From assembly GCA_023229645.1 (NCBI GenBank), contig JALNYU010000012.1:62001-126000 (forward strand): 64,000 nucleotides of DNA. The letters are read 5' to 3'. The stretch comes from Nevskia sp. (GTDB lineage: Bacteria > Pseudomonadota > Gammaproteobacteria > Nevskiales > Nevskiaceae). Made by a program: the position numbers and the translations under genes. Shown here one piece after another: positions 24,147 to 32,650 of this stretch; positions within the stretch are counted from its first letter, which is position 1; each line of letters opens with the position of its first letter. The notes below the pieces were generated by a model. The model ran no database searches and was not told the DNA's origin. It worked only from the letters and a program-made list of their open reading frames with translations.

Positions 24147-24442
24147 GCTGACTTTTTACCTTTGGCGGCTTTCGCCGGGGTCCGTAAACCGAGCAAGGGC
24201 AACAGTTCGCGCAGTACTTTCGGCTGCAAACTTGCAGCCTGCATCAGCGTGGTGACGAAACTACGGGCGATGCGATCACGCGCTTTAAATACGCTGTCGA
24301 CCATCGGAATGGCGCGGTCATTCATCACCGTCACTTGATCTTCCGGCCGCGCACCGAAGCGATAGCTCAACGTCAGCCGAACTTCGACCGGTTTGCGGCT
24401 GCGCGCTTTCGGTATGCTGCTGGCGGTCTTTTTCGCGGTCAT
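24143..24442 (-). CDS. Small basic protein of unknown function
   Basis: A 99-aa protein with Lys/Arg/Ala-rich ends (MTAKKTASSIPKARSRKP and AKAAKGKKSA) around a central beta-like segment (VEVRLTLSYRFGARPEDQVTV) and a helical segment. I do not recognise the family. It is the first gene of the four-gene minus-strand operon. Two starts are possible: ATG at 24442, or ATG at 24454. The latter lies in a CCATGG sequence that also contains the ATG of the divergent gene on the other strand. The basic tails could bind nucleic acid, but that is a guess. Confidence 0.62.
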   Translation of the reverse strand: MTAKKTASSIPKARSRKPVEVRLTLSYRFGARPEDQVTVMNDRAIPMVDSVFKARDRIARSFVTTLMQAASLQPKVLRELLPLLGLRTPAKAAKGKKSA

Positions 24443-24452
24443 CCCAGATTCC

Positions 24453-25376
24453 ATGGTCCAGCGGCTTGATACGGCTCCTCAAAACCTCGTGGTCTTTGCG
24501 CACGGCAAAGAGAGCGGCCCTTGGGGGACGAAAATCACTCACTTGGCGGCGATCGCGCGCCGCCGTGGCTTTGAGGTTATGAGCCCGGATTATAGCCAGA
24601 GCCACGATCCGCGCGTGCGCATTGCACAATTGCTTGAACTGGCACCCGCCGCGCGACAAGCGCTGGTGCTTGTCGGCTCAAGCATGGGCGGGTATGTGTC
24701 GCTGCAAGCCTGCGCCGCGCTGCGGCCGCAAGCGCTGCTGTTGATGGCACCGGCGCTGTACTTCCCCGATTACGACGAAGACCCACCGCCGCCAGCGATC
24801 AACGCAATTGTCCACGGCTGGCATGATGACGTCGTTCCGGTCGAACGGGCGCTGCGTTATGCGGCGAAATATCGCGCTACGCTGCAGGTATTGAACGCTG
24901 GCCACACGCTAAACAACCAGCTCACGCCGTTGGCGCGGATCTTCGAAAATCTGCTCGACGATGCCCTGCTCGCCGGCGCCTACCGGCTCGCGCGGTACGG
25001 CATTACCGCCCCAAACAGCGAGTTTGCCGTATCGATCGACCGCCTTGATTCGATAGCCGACGCCCGGCTGCAAAATAACTGCGGCGTTCAGCACAACTGG
25101 GCCATCGTCACTGCCTGCAACCCCGCCGGCGCAGCGCAAAGCGCAGCCCTCAATGCGCCGCTAATCGCCGCCTTGCGCGAACAGGTCGCCGCCGCAGGTC
25201 TGCGGTTTCATCCGGCCGCCGGTCACGATCCCGCTGGCCAATGGCCAGCCGAAACCAGCCTGCTGATCTGCGACCCGCCGTCCGGCTGGGCCGAAACACT
25301 CGGGCGTGAGTTCGATCAAAACGCGATCGTCCGCGGCCAACTTGGCCAGGCGCCAGAACTCGTCTGGTTGCGCTAG
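24453..25376 (+). CDS. Alpha/beta hydrolase fused to a DUF3293 domain
   Basis: A 307-aa two-domain protein. Residues ~8-180 are a YqiA/UPF0227-like alpha/beta hydrolase: NLVVFAHGKESGPWGTKI at the start, nucleophile elbow VGSSMGGY, Asp in GWHDDVVP, His in NAGHTLN. Residues ~188-307 resemble DUF3293 (HNWAIVTACNPAGAAQSAALN... and a C-terminal RGQLGQAPELVWLR), usually a stand-alone protein of about 130 aa. The ATG at 24453 is embedded in CCATGG facing the divergent gene, with no ribosome site; translation may be leaderless or start elsewhere. Function of the fusion is unknown. Confidence 0.82.
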   Translation: MVQRLDTAPQNLVVFAHGKESGPWGTKITHLAAIARRRGFEVMSPDYSQSHDPRVRIAQLLELAPAARQALVLVGSSMGGYVSLQACAALRPQALLLMAPALYFPDYDEDPPPPAINAIVHGWHDDVVPVERALRYAAKYRATLQVLNAGHTLNNQLTPLARIFENLLDDALLAGAYRLARYGITAPNSEFAVSIDRLDSIADARLQNNCGVQHNWAIVTACNPAGAAQSAALNAPLIAALREQVAAAGLRFHPAAGHDPAGQWPAETSLLICDPPSGWAETLGREFDQNAIVRGQLGQAPELVWLR

Positions 25377-25415
25377 GAGCTGTTAACACGGTGCCGCGCA
25401 GCGGCTACTGCTGCG

Positions 25416-25868
25416 TTAATCAGCAGCAATTGGGTCCGGCATGTAAACGGCAAGGAATTCCGGTGGTTGCCGCCGCGGCTTACCGGTTTTCATATCGACG
25501 CACACCCACAGCGTGCGTGCGCGCATCACGGTGCGGCCGTCCGCCGGGCGGATCACTTGATACGCGCGCCACATGCCGAGGCGGCCGTCGTTCTCATCGA
25601 TCCAGGTCCCCACTGCTAAGGTCTCGCCTGCAAACGTCGCCGCCATGTATTCCAGCTCGTGCCGCCGCACCACGCAGCCGGCGTTCAACTCGCGATACCG
25701 TTCGATCGACATGCCGAGCGCGTGTGAGTGCCCCCACGCTGCGGCTTCGAGCCAGCCCAGATAAACGACGTTATTGGTGTGCCCCATCGCGTCCGTATCT
25801 TCCGGACGAACCACCAGTGTGTTGACGAACGGCCTGGGATGCTCCCACTGCAACGCGATTTCGCTCAT
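25416..25868 (-). CDS. Acyl-CoA thioesterase, 4HBT hot-dog family
   Basis: A 150-aa hot-dog fold thioesterase. The active-site region is RPEDTDAMGHTNNVVYLGWLE (Asp24/Asp26), the classic 4-hydroxybenzoyl-CoA thioesterase/YbgC signature. It continues through RRHELEYMAATFAGETLAVGTW and the terminal strand TLWVCVDMKTGKPRRQP. It hydrolyses an acyl-CoA or acyl-ACP thioester; chain length is not predictable. It converges with the hydrolase-DUF3293 gene (39 bp between stops) and is divergent from the suf operon. Confidence 0.9.
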   Translation of the reverse strand: MSEIALQWEHPRPFVNTLVVRPEDTDAMGHTNNVVYLGWLEAAAWGHSHALGMSIERYRELNAGCVVRRHELEYMAATFAGETLAVGTWIDENDGRLGMWRAYQVIRPADGRTVMRARTLWVCVDMKTGKPRRQPPEFLAVYMPDPIAAD

Positions 25869-25953
25869 GGATCCGGTCTAGTGCACTTGGTCCGCCATGC
25901 TAGCGCAGTCAGCGGCGTTGTTTGCGCGCCGCGCCTAGGATTTTGAATTGCAC

Positions 25954-25981
25954 TATAATCGGGACTAAATCGGTCTGATAT
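25954..25981 (+). promoter_or_regulatory. suf promoter with an IscR-type operator
   Basis: A consensus -10 box TATAAT (25954-25959) is followed at once by GACTAAATCGGTC (25963-25975), which matches the core of the IscR type 1 site (GACTRWWWYAGTC) at 12 of 13 positions. The outer flanks match less well. No good -35 is present. The position just before the Rrf2 gene fits autoregulation of the suf operon by Fe-S status. Confidence 0.6.
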
Positions 25982-25990
25982 GGCATTCCC

Positions 25991-26464
25991 GTGCTCAAAT
26001 TATCGAAGCTGACGGACTACGGCACTTTACTGATGACAACGCTCGCAGCGGCGCCGGAAAGCGTTCGTAATGCACAAGAATTGGCGACGGAAACCCACGT
26101 CTCTGCGCCAACCGTAGCCAAACTACTGAAATTATTAGTCCGCGGCGGCTTGGTTGAGTCGACGCGCGGCGCGCATGGCGGCTATCGCCTCGCCCGAGCG
26201 CCGGAAAAAATCACCGTTGCCGAAGTCGTACGCGCGCTGGAAGGCCCGATCGCGCTAACTGCCTGCTCCGTACACGGCGGCGGCTGCGGCATCGAAGAAA
26301 GCTGCGCCGCACGCGTCAATTGGCGCGTGATCAACGACGCCGTCAAACAAGCCTTGGAAGGCGTTACGCTGGCCGAAATGGCCGCCCCGCTGCGCAGCCT
26401 GCTGCGTACGCGCACCGCGATCCAACCGCCCCCTCTCAATGAATTTCCGCTCACGCGGTTTTGA
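25991..26464 (+). CDS. SUF-type Rrf2-family Fe-S regulator
   Basis: Rrf2/IscR-like winged-helix regulator of 157 aa heading the suf operon. The helix-turn-helix is SAPTVAKLLKLLVRGGLVESTRGAHGGYRLAR. The three cluster-ligand cysteines are Cys92, Cys99 and Cys105 (TACSVHGGGCGIEESC), as in IscR, so it probably carries a [2Fe-2S] cluster and senses Fe-S sufficiency. The translation starts at a GTG. This is the suf-associated class (TIGR02944-like), distinct from isc-linked IscR and from cyanobacterial SufR. It should act on the site at 25954-25981. sufB starts 22 bp after its stop. Confidence 0.93.
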   Translation: MLKLSKLTDYGTLLMTTLAAAPESVRNAQELATETHVSAPTVAKLLKLLVRGGLVESTRGAHGGYRLARAPEKITVAEVVRALEGPIALTACSVHGGGCGIEESCAARVNWRVINDAVKQALEGVTLAEMAAPLRSLLRTRTAIQPPPLNEFPLTRF

Positions 26465-26486
26465 GCCCTACCGGGATAGCAATAGC

Positions 26487-27950
26487 ATGGCAGCCAATCC
26501 GCAAGACATCACTGAACTGGTCCGCAGCCGCAACGTTTACAGCGCCGGCTTTATTACCGATATCGAGTCGGACAAAGTGCCGCCCGGCCTGTCGGAAGAC
26601 GTTATTCGCCTCATTTCGGCCAAGAAAGAAGAGCCGCAGTGGCTGCTCGACTTCCGCCTGAAAGCGTATCGGCGCTGGCTGAAGATGACGGAACCGAAAT
26701 GGGCGCACGTCGAGTTTGCGCCGATCGACTACCAGTCGATCTCGTACTATTCGCAGCCGAAATCGATGAAAGACGGCCCGAAATCGCTGGCCGACGTTGA
26801 TCCGAAACTGCTCGAAACATATTCCAAACTCGGTATTCCGCTACGCGAACAGGAAATGTTGGCTGGCGTGCAGAACGTTGCGGTTGATGTCGTGTTCGAC
26901 TCCGTCTCGGTTGCCACCACGTTCAAAAGCAAGCTGCGCGAAGCAGGCGTGATTTTCTGCCCGCTTTCGGAAGCCGTAGCTTCACATCCGGAATTGGTGC
27001 AGAAATATCTCGGCAGCGTCGTGCCGTTTGGCGATAACTTCTACGCCGCGTTGAATTCGGCGGTGTTCACCGAAGGCTCTTTCGTCTTCATCCCGAAGGG
27101 CGTGCGCTGCCCGATGGAGCTGAGCACGTACTTCCGCATTAACGAGCGCAACACCGGCCAGTTCGAGCGCACGTTGATCATCTGCGAAGAAGGCGCTTCG
27201 GTGTCCTATCTCGAAGGCTGCACGGCGCCGCAGCGGGATGAAAATCAGCTGCACGCAGCGGTGGTTGAACTCGTTGCGCTGGACGACGCGGTCATCAAAT
27301 ACTCGACAGTGCAGAACTGGTACCCCGGCGATGAAGAAGGCCGCGGCGGTATTTATAACTTCGTCACCAAGCGCGGCGATTGCCGCGGTCCGCGCTCGAA
27401 AATTTCCTGGACGCAAGTTGAAACCGGCTCGGCGATTACCTGGAAATATCCGAGCTGTATCCTCCGTGGCGATGATTCGGTCGGCGAATTTTATTCAGTA
27501 GCACTGACCAATCACCGGCAGCAGGCCGATACCGGCACCAAGATGATTCACGTCGGCAAGAACACCAAGTCGACCATCATCTCGAAAGGCATTGCCGCCG
27601 GCCACGGTCAGCAAAGCTATCGCGGCCTCGTCCGGGTGTTGGAATCAGCGACCGGCGCCCGTAATTACACGCAGTGCGACAGCCTGCTGATCGGCAGCCA
27701 TTGCGGCGCGCACACCTTCCCCTACACCGAAGTGCGCAACCCCAGCGCCCGCCTTGAGCACGAGGCAACGACGTCGAAGATTGCCGAAGACCAGCTCTAC
27801 TACTGCCGTGCGCGCGGCATCGGCGAGGAAGAAGCGGTCGGCATGATCGTCAACGGCTTTTGTAAAGACGTTTTCAAAGAGCTACCGATGGAATTCGCCG
27901 TCGAAGCCCAGAAGCTGCTCGCGGTTTCGCTCGAAGGCGCTGTGGGATGA
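26487..27950 (+). CDS. sufB: Fe-S cluster scaffold subunit SufB
   Basis: SufB (487 aa) is the scaffold subunit of the SufBC2D complex on which new Fe-S clusters form in the cytoplasm. Conserved landmarks are the N-terminal PPGLSEDVIRLISAKKEEPQWLLDFRLKA, the EGCTAP segment, WYPGDEEGRGGIYNFVTKRG, SCILRGDDSVGEF and SLLIGSHCGAHTFPYTEV with its conserved Cys. An upstream in-frame Met at 26439 lies inside the regulator gene; the ATG at 26487 begins MAANPQDITELV and is the family start. An 88-bp gap to sufC contains an imperfect GC-rich palindrome. Confidence 0.97.
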   Translation: MAANPQDITELVRSRNVYSAGFITDIESDKVPPGLSEDVIRLISAKKEEPQWLLDFRLKAYRRWLKMTEPKWAHVEFAPIDYQSISYYSQPKSMKDGPKSLADVDPKLLETYSKLGIPLREQEMLAGVQNVAVDVVFDSVSVATTFKSKLREAGVIFCPLSEAVASHPELVQKYLGSVVPFGDNFYAALNSAVFTEGSFVFIPKGVRCPMELSTYFRINERNTGQFERTLIICEEGASVSYLEGCTAPQRDENQLHAAVVELVALDDAVIKYSTVQNWYPGDEEGRGGIYNFVTKRGDCRGPRSKISWTQVETGSAITWKYPSCILRGDDSVGEFYSVALTNHRQQADTGTKMIHVGKNTKSTIISKGIAAGHGQQSYRGLVRVLESATGARNYTQCDSLLIGSHCGAHTFPYTEVRNPSARLEHEATTSKIAEDQLYYCRARGIGEEEAVGMIVNGFCKDVFKELPMEFAVEAQKLLAVSLEGAVG

Positions 27951-28038
27951 ACCCGCGCCGCATTACGCGTGCTGCCATGGACGCAGCGCGTGCATCCCGG
28001 AAATGGTCTTCTGTAATTAATTCAAAGTGAATTTAGAT

Positions 28039-28785
28039 ATGTTGCTAGAAATCAAAAACCTACACGCCCGCGTCGAAACCAAAGAGATTCTCAAAGGCCT
28101 CGACCTGACCGTTAAGGCTGGCGAAGTGCACGCGATCATGGGCCCGAACGGCGCCGGAAAATCGACGTTATCGCACGTCATCGCCGGCCGCGAAGGGTAT
28201 GCGGTGACCGACGGCGAAGTTTTGTTCAACGGCAAGAATCTGCTCGAACTAGAACCGGAAGCCCGCGCCTGCGAAGGCATTTTCCTCGGCTTTCAATACC
28301 CGGTGGAAATTCCCGGCGTCAGCAATATCACGCTGTTAAAAGCCGCCTTAAACGCGCGCCGGAAATATCGCGGCGAGAAGGAGATCGAACCGGGCGACTT
28401 CCTGGCCTGGGTTCGCGACCGCGCCAAACTGGTCAAGATCGACCCGAAAATGCTGTCGCGCGGCGTTAACGAAGGTTTTTCCGGCGGCGAGAAAAAGCGC
28501 AACGAAATCTTGCAGATGCTGATTCTGCAGCCAACGCTGATGATTCTCGACGAAACCGACTCGGGCCTCGACATCGACGCGCTGCGGATCGTCGCCGACG
28601 GCATTAACACCATGCGCGCACCGGAACGCGCGACGATCCTCGTCACCCACTACCAGCGCCTGCTCGACTACGTACAGCCGGATTTTGTCCATGTACTGGC
28701 GGGCGGCCGCATTGTAAAAAGCGGCGGCCCGGAGTTGGCGAAAGAGCTGGAAGACAAGGGCTACGGCTGGCTGGAAGCGGCGTAA
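28039..28785 (+). CDS. sufC: Fe-S assembly ATPase SufC
   Basis: ABC-type ATPase (248 aa) that drives the SufBC2D scaffold. Walker A is GPNGAGKST, the Q-loop region is FLGFQYPVEIPGV, the signature is FSGGEKKRNE (the SufC-specific variant), and Walker B is LMILDETDSGLD. The ATG at 28039 (MLLEIKNLHARVETKEILKGL) matches other SufC proteins; a GTG at 28027 would add four residues. sufD begins 5 bp downstream. Confidence 0.97.
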   Translation: MLLEIKNLHARVETKEILKGLDLTVKAGEVHAIMGPNGAGKSTLSHVIAGREGYAVTDGEVLFNGKNLLELEPEARACEGIFLGFQYPVEIPGVSNITLLKAALNARRKYRGEKEIEPGDFLAWVRDRAKLVKIDPKMLSRGVNEGFSGGEKKRNEILQMLILQPTLMILDETDSGLDIDALRIVADGINTMRAPERATILVTHYQRLLDYVQPDFVHVLAGGRIVKSGGPELAKELEDKGYGWLEAA

Positions 28786-28790
28786 CGCAT

Positions 28791-30026
28791 ATGTCTTTAA
28801 GCACTTACACCGAACGTTTTGAGCGCTTTGCGGCAACGCTACCCGCGGCCGAACAGCAGCAACGACAGGCGCAGTTCGCGCGCTTTCTGAGTAGCGGATT
28901 CCCGACGCGGGCGCTCGAAGAGTGGCGTTACACCGATCTCAGCACCTACGCGGACCGCGATTACAGCCTCGGCGAGGCGCTGCCCTCGAACGTTGCCAGC
29001 GAATGCTTGGCCGACGCCGAGCGCGTGGTTTACGTCAACGGTGTGCTGAATACCGAATTGAGCACGACCAGCCGCTGGCACGCCGCAGTCGATGCGCCGA
29101 AAACCTTGCGCGACGGGCTGATCGCGCTAAACGCGGCCTTTGCGCGTGGCGGCCTCAATCTCCAACTGCCGAAAAATGAGCGGCTTGCCGCGCCGCTGCA
29201 GGTGCTGCTCGTGTCACGCGCCGAAAGCAGCGCAGTGATGAGCCACCAATGCCATCGCATCGAACTCGGTGAGAACGCCGAAGCGACGGTGCTGCTGCAG
29301 TTCGTCGGCAATGGCGGCGAACGGTTGGCGACGCATGTGATCGACATTACGCTTGCTGCTGGCGCAAAGCTGCAGCTCTATCGCCTGCAAGACGAGGGCA
29401 GCGGCGCGACACTGATTACCCAAGTCGAAGTGCAGCAAGCACGGGGTAGCCAGCTGCGCGCGCTGACGATCGATCTTGGCGCTGCCTTCGTTCGTCATGA
29501 TTTCTCGACCGATCTCGCCGGCCCCGGCGCCGATGCCGAAATTTCCGGCCTGTATGCGCCGCGCGGCACCGCCCACATCGACAACCACACGCGTGCCGTG
29601 CACAGCGCGCCGCATTGCCGCAGCCGCTCACACTACCGCGGCATCATCGATGAACGCGCGCGCGCCGTTTTCAACGGCAAAGTGCTGGTGCAGCCGGATG
29701 CGCAAAAAACCGATTCCGAGCAGCGCATCGCCAACTTGTTGCTATCACGCCGAGCGGAGGTCAACGCCAAACCCGAACTCGAAATTTACGCGGATGACGT
29801 TAAATGCGCGCACGGCGCAACCGTCGGCCAGCTCGACGAAACCGCGCTTGGCTATTTGCGTAGCCGCGGGATTCCGCAAGACGCCGCCCGGGCGTTGTTG
29901 TTGCGCGCGTTTGCCGTCGAAATTCTTGATCGTATTACCTGGCCGGCACTGGCGGCGCGTGTGGCCGCAGGGATGAATCTGCCCAGCGAAATGCCGCTGG
30001 CGTCCCTGGACGAGGTGATGGCATGA
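28791..30026 (+). CDS. sufD: Fe-S cluster assembly protein SufD
   Basis: SufD (411 aa) pairs with SufB in the scaffold complex and helps bring in iron. Recognisable segments are the N-terminal PTRALEEWRYTDLS, the right-handed beta-helix core, and the C-terminal YRGIIDERARAVFNGKVLVQPDAQKTDSEQRIANLLLSRRAEVNAKPELEIYADDVKCAHGATVG, with a conserved Cys-Ala-His that is essential in E. coli SufD. sufS overlaps its end as ATGA. Confidence 0.96.
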   Translation: MSLSTYTERFERFAATLPAAEQQQRQAQFARFLSSGFPTRALEEWRYTDLSTYADRDYSLGEALPSNVASECLADAERVVYVNGVLNTELSTTSRWHAAVDAPKTLRDGLIALNAAFARGGLNLQLPKNERLAAPLQVLLVSRAESSAVMSHQCHRIELGENAEATVLLQFVGNGGERLATHVIDITLAAGAKLQLYRLQDEGSGATLITQVEVQQARGSQLRALTIDLGAAFVRHDFSTDLAGPGADAEISGLYAPRGTAHIDNHTRAVHSAPHCRSRSHYRGIIDERARAVFNGKVLVQPDAQKTDSEQRIANLLLSRRAEVNAKPELEIYADDVKCAHGATVGQLDETALGYLRSRGIPQDAARALLLRAFAVEILDRITWPALAARVAAGMNLPSEMPLASLDEVMA

Positions 30027-31273
30027 GCACATTAGAAAAATTGGCGCCCGCGGCGTCGGTGTTTGATCTCGCAAAAATTCGCGCTGATTTCCCAATTTTG
30101 TCGGAATCCGTGCGCGGTGGCAGGCTCGCCTATCTCGACAACGCCGCGACGACGCAAAAGCCGGAAGCGGTGCTGCGCGCGATGGACCATTACTACCGCC
30201 ACCAGAATTCCAACGTCCACCGTGCGGTGCACGATCTCGCCGAGCGCGCCACAATGGCCTACGAAGGCGCCCGCGACCGCATCGCCCGTTTTTTCAATGT
30301 CAGTCGCGAGCAAGTCGTGTTCACGCGCGGCACCACTGAAGCGATCAACCTCGTCGCGTACAGCTTCTTGCAGCCTAAATTGCAGGCTGGCGACGAAATT
30401 CTGCTGACCGGGATGGAGCATCACTCGAATATCGTGCCGTGGCAGCTAGTTGCAGCGCAGGCCGGCGCCAAAGTGGTCGCCGCGCCAATCAACGACGACG
30501 GCTCGCTCGACTTCGACGGCTGGCGCGCCATGCTCAATCCGCGCACCCGTTTCGTCGCCACCGGCCACGTTTCGAATACGCTAGGCACGATCAACCCAGT
30601 TGCCGAGATGATCGCCGAAGCGCATGCCCGTGGAATCCCGGTGTTGGTGGACGGCGCGCAGGCGATTGCCCACCTCAGCGTCGATATCCCGACATTAGGT
30701 GCGGACTTCTACGTCTGCTCCGCCCATAAAGCCTATGGTCCCACTGGCTTCGGCGCCTTGCTCGCGAAGCGCGAACACCTCGACGCAATGCCACCGTGGC
30801 ACGGCGGCGGCGACATGATTCGTACCGTGAGCTTCGAAGGCAGCACCTGGAACGAGCCGCCGTACCGCTTTGAAGCTGGCACACCCGACATGGCCGGCGC
30901 AGTCGGCTTCGCTGCGGCGCTGGACTACATCGATGGCATTGGCTTGGCAGCGATGGCGGCGCACGAACACGCCTTATTGCTGGAAGGCACGGCGCGCCTA
31001 CGGGAAATTCCTGGGCTGCGCCTGATCGGAACCGCAGCGCACAAGGGGGCAATCTTGTCTTTCGTCATGGATTGCGCGCATGCTCAAGATATCGGCACTG
31101 TTTTAGATCAAGAAGGGATTGCAGTCCGCACAGGACACCACTGCACGATGCCGCTCATGGCTCGTTTTGGCGTCCCGGCAACTGTTCGCGCCTCATTTGC
31201 GGCCTATAACAATCAAGAAGACGTGGATCAACTGGTCCGCGGCCTCGCAAAAGCGCGCCGCTTATTTGCATAA
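30023..31273 (+). CDS. sufS: Cysteine desulfurase SufS (type II)
   Basis: PLP enzyme of 416 aa that takes sulfur from cysteine as a persulfide for Fe-S assembly. The PLP lysine is Lys236 in SAHKAYGPTG; the catalytic Cys is Cys374 in RTGHHCTMPLM, in the short, structured loop of type II desulfurases, which need a SufE or SufU acceptor. No sufE, sufU, sufA or sufT gene follows; the operon ends here and pilin genes begin, so the acceptor must be encoded elsewhere. The start overlaps the sufD stop. Confidence 0.97.
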   Translation: MSTLEKLAPAASVFDLAKIRADFPILSESVRGGRLAYLDNAATTQKPEAVLRAMDHYYRHQNSNVHRAVHDLAERATMAYEGARDRIARFFNVSREQVVFTRGTTEAINLVAYSFLQPKLQAGDEILLTGMEHHSNIVPWQLVAAQAGAKVVAAPINDDGSLDFDGWRAMLNPRTRFVATGHVSNTLGTINPVAEMIAEAHARGIPVLVDGAQAIAHLSVDIPTLGADFYVCSAHKAYGPTGFGALLAKREHLDAMPPWHGGGDMIRTVSFEGSTWNEPPYRFEAGTPDMAGAVGFAAALDYIDGIGLAAMAAHEHALLLEGTARLREIPGLRLIGTAAHKGAILSFVMDCAHAQDIGTVLDQEGIAVRTGHHCTMPLMARFGVPATVRASFAAYNNQEDVDQLVRGLAKARRLFA

Positions 31274-31415
31274 AGCGGCCGCCAGTCGGCCATGTCAGGT
31301 TATCCGTGCTGATCTGTACGAACGTACCCTAGTCGTCAAGTGGTTAAGCTTGCTCTACACTGACGGCGTCTGAGGGGATCATCCAGAAACTGAACAGTAC
31401 GGGCACGCCAAAATA

Positions 31416-32099
31416 ATGCTGCTGGGACATTACTTTATGTCGGGGAACAGGCGTTTCGGGGCGTCGCAAAACGTTGCGGCTGCGTTCGGCTACAAACGCG
31501 CCGGACGTCCTAGCGCCGCCGTCGGTTTTACGTTGATTGAACTTCTCGTCACGATCTCAATACTCAGCATCTTGCTGGCGATTGCCGCGCCCAGTTTCAA
31601 CAACTTAATTCTCGATAATCGCCGAGCAGCGTCTTTGAATGAGTTAATTGCTGCGATTAACTTTGCCCGTGCGACCGCAATCACCCAGCGTCAACCCGTG
31701 ACTCTCTGCCGCAGTACCACAGCGACACAAAGCAGCCCAGCCTGTGATGCCGCGGGTACCGGAACAGGCTGGGAAAACGGCTGGGTCGTTTTTGTCGATA
31801 CAAATGCCAACGGCGTGCTCGACACGGCAGAAAACAGCCCAACCTTTATTCTCCGGCGCAAAGAAGCGCTGACCGCTGGCTCGAAACTGCGCGGCAACAA
31901 CAGCATCGTCAATCGCATTACCTTTAATAGCTCCGGACTGACAGGCAATAACGGCACGTTGACCTACTGCGATACGCGGACGTTTTCGGTCGATAACGCA
32001 AAACTTCTTATTCTTAGCGTTGGTGGCCGGGCGCGTACGGCGAAACCCAACCCGGCCGCAACAGCGTCTGATCCAACCTACGTAACGGGTTGCCCATGA
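31416..32099 (+). CDS. fimU: Minor pilin of the FimU/FimT (GspH-like) type
   Basis: Type IV minor pilin, 227 aa from the first Met. The prepilin peptidase site is G/FTLIELLVTISILSILLAIAAPSF, with Glu5 present. The GspH-like globular part has paired Cys residues (TLCRS, PACDA, LTYC, TGCP). The leader is rather long (37 residues from 31416, or 30 from the ATG at 31437), so the true start is uncertain. It is the first gene of the operon fimU-pilV-pilW-pilX-pilY1-pilE, whose products form the priming complex at the pilus tip. In Pseudomonas such operons are driven by AlgR; no site was identified here. Confidence 0.88.
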   Translation: MLLGHYFMSGNRRFGASQNVAAAFGYKRAGRPSAAVGFTLIELLVTISILSILLAIAAPSFNNLILDNRRAASLNELIAAINFARATAITQRQPVTLCRSTTATQSSPACDAAGTGTGWENGWVVFVDTNANGVLDTAENSPTFILRRKEALTAGSKLRGNNSIVNRITFNSSGLTGNNGTLTYCDTRTFSVDNAKLLILSVGGRARTAKPNPAATASDPTYVTGCP

Positions 32100-32650
32100 A
32101 ACAGTTTCCCCAAGGGATGCAGGTGCCGAGTAAACAGCACGGTTTGACGCTATTGGAGGTCCTAATTGCTGTTGTTGTGCTCGCAATCGGCTTGCTCGGC
32201 GTTGCCGGTTTACAACTCGCCGCACTGCAAAACGGCCAGCAGAGTTATCTGCGCAGCCAAGCGTCAACCTTGGCCTATGAGATTGCTGATCGTATGCGCG
32301 CCAACCGCGGGCAGGCGATTCTCGGGGCCTACATGCTCAACGCAAGTACCAGCACCGCTCCGGTTGCCCCGGCAGCACCCGCTGTTAACTGCAACAGCAC
32401 AAATTGCACGCCTGCGCAGTTTGTGCAATCAGATTTGTCGACTTGGTATACAAACGTGACGAATACCTTGCCGGCCGGCGCAGCGCGGATTATTTGCGGC
32501 ACACCGGCAGCGGCGGTCGCATGCACTGCGGGAAGCTTACAAACGGTCCAAATTATTTGGGACGAGCAACGCACCGGCGCGACGAATGCAAACTGCGCGG
32601 CAGTTGATGCCAATCACCTATCCTGCTACAGCGTCAGCTTTGCGCCATGA
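32096..32650 (+). CDS. pilV: Minor pilin PilV
   Basis: Type IV minor pilin, 184 aa. The leader MKQFPQGMQVPSKQHG ends at the cleavage site G/LTLLEVLIAVVVLAIGLLGVAGLQL; the VxAIGLLGVAGLQ run after the cleavage site is typical of PilV. The ATG at 32096 overlaps the fimU stop as ATGA. The C-terminal globular domain is Ala/Thr/Asn-rich with several Cys. It functions with PilW and PilX as a core minor pilin initiating pilus assembly in the inner membrane. Confidence 0.93.
   Translation: MKQFPQGMQVPSKQHGLTLLEVLIAVVVLAIGLLGVAGLQLAALQNGQQSYLRSQASTLAYEIADRMRANRGQAILGAYMLNASTSTAPVAPAAPAVNCNSTNCTPAQFVQSDLSTWYTNVTNTLPAGAARIICGTPAAAVACTAGSLQTVQIIWDEQRTGATNANCAAVDANHLSCYSVSFAP

Noticed and set aside
27955..28005. 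GC-rich imperfect palindrome between sufB and sufC
   Set aside because: Bulged and without a T tract; the operon clearly continues, so it is not called a terminator.
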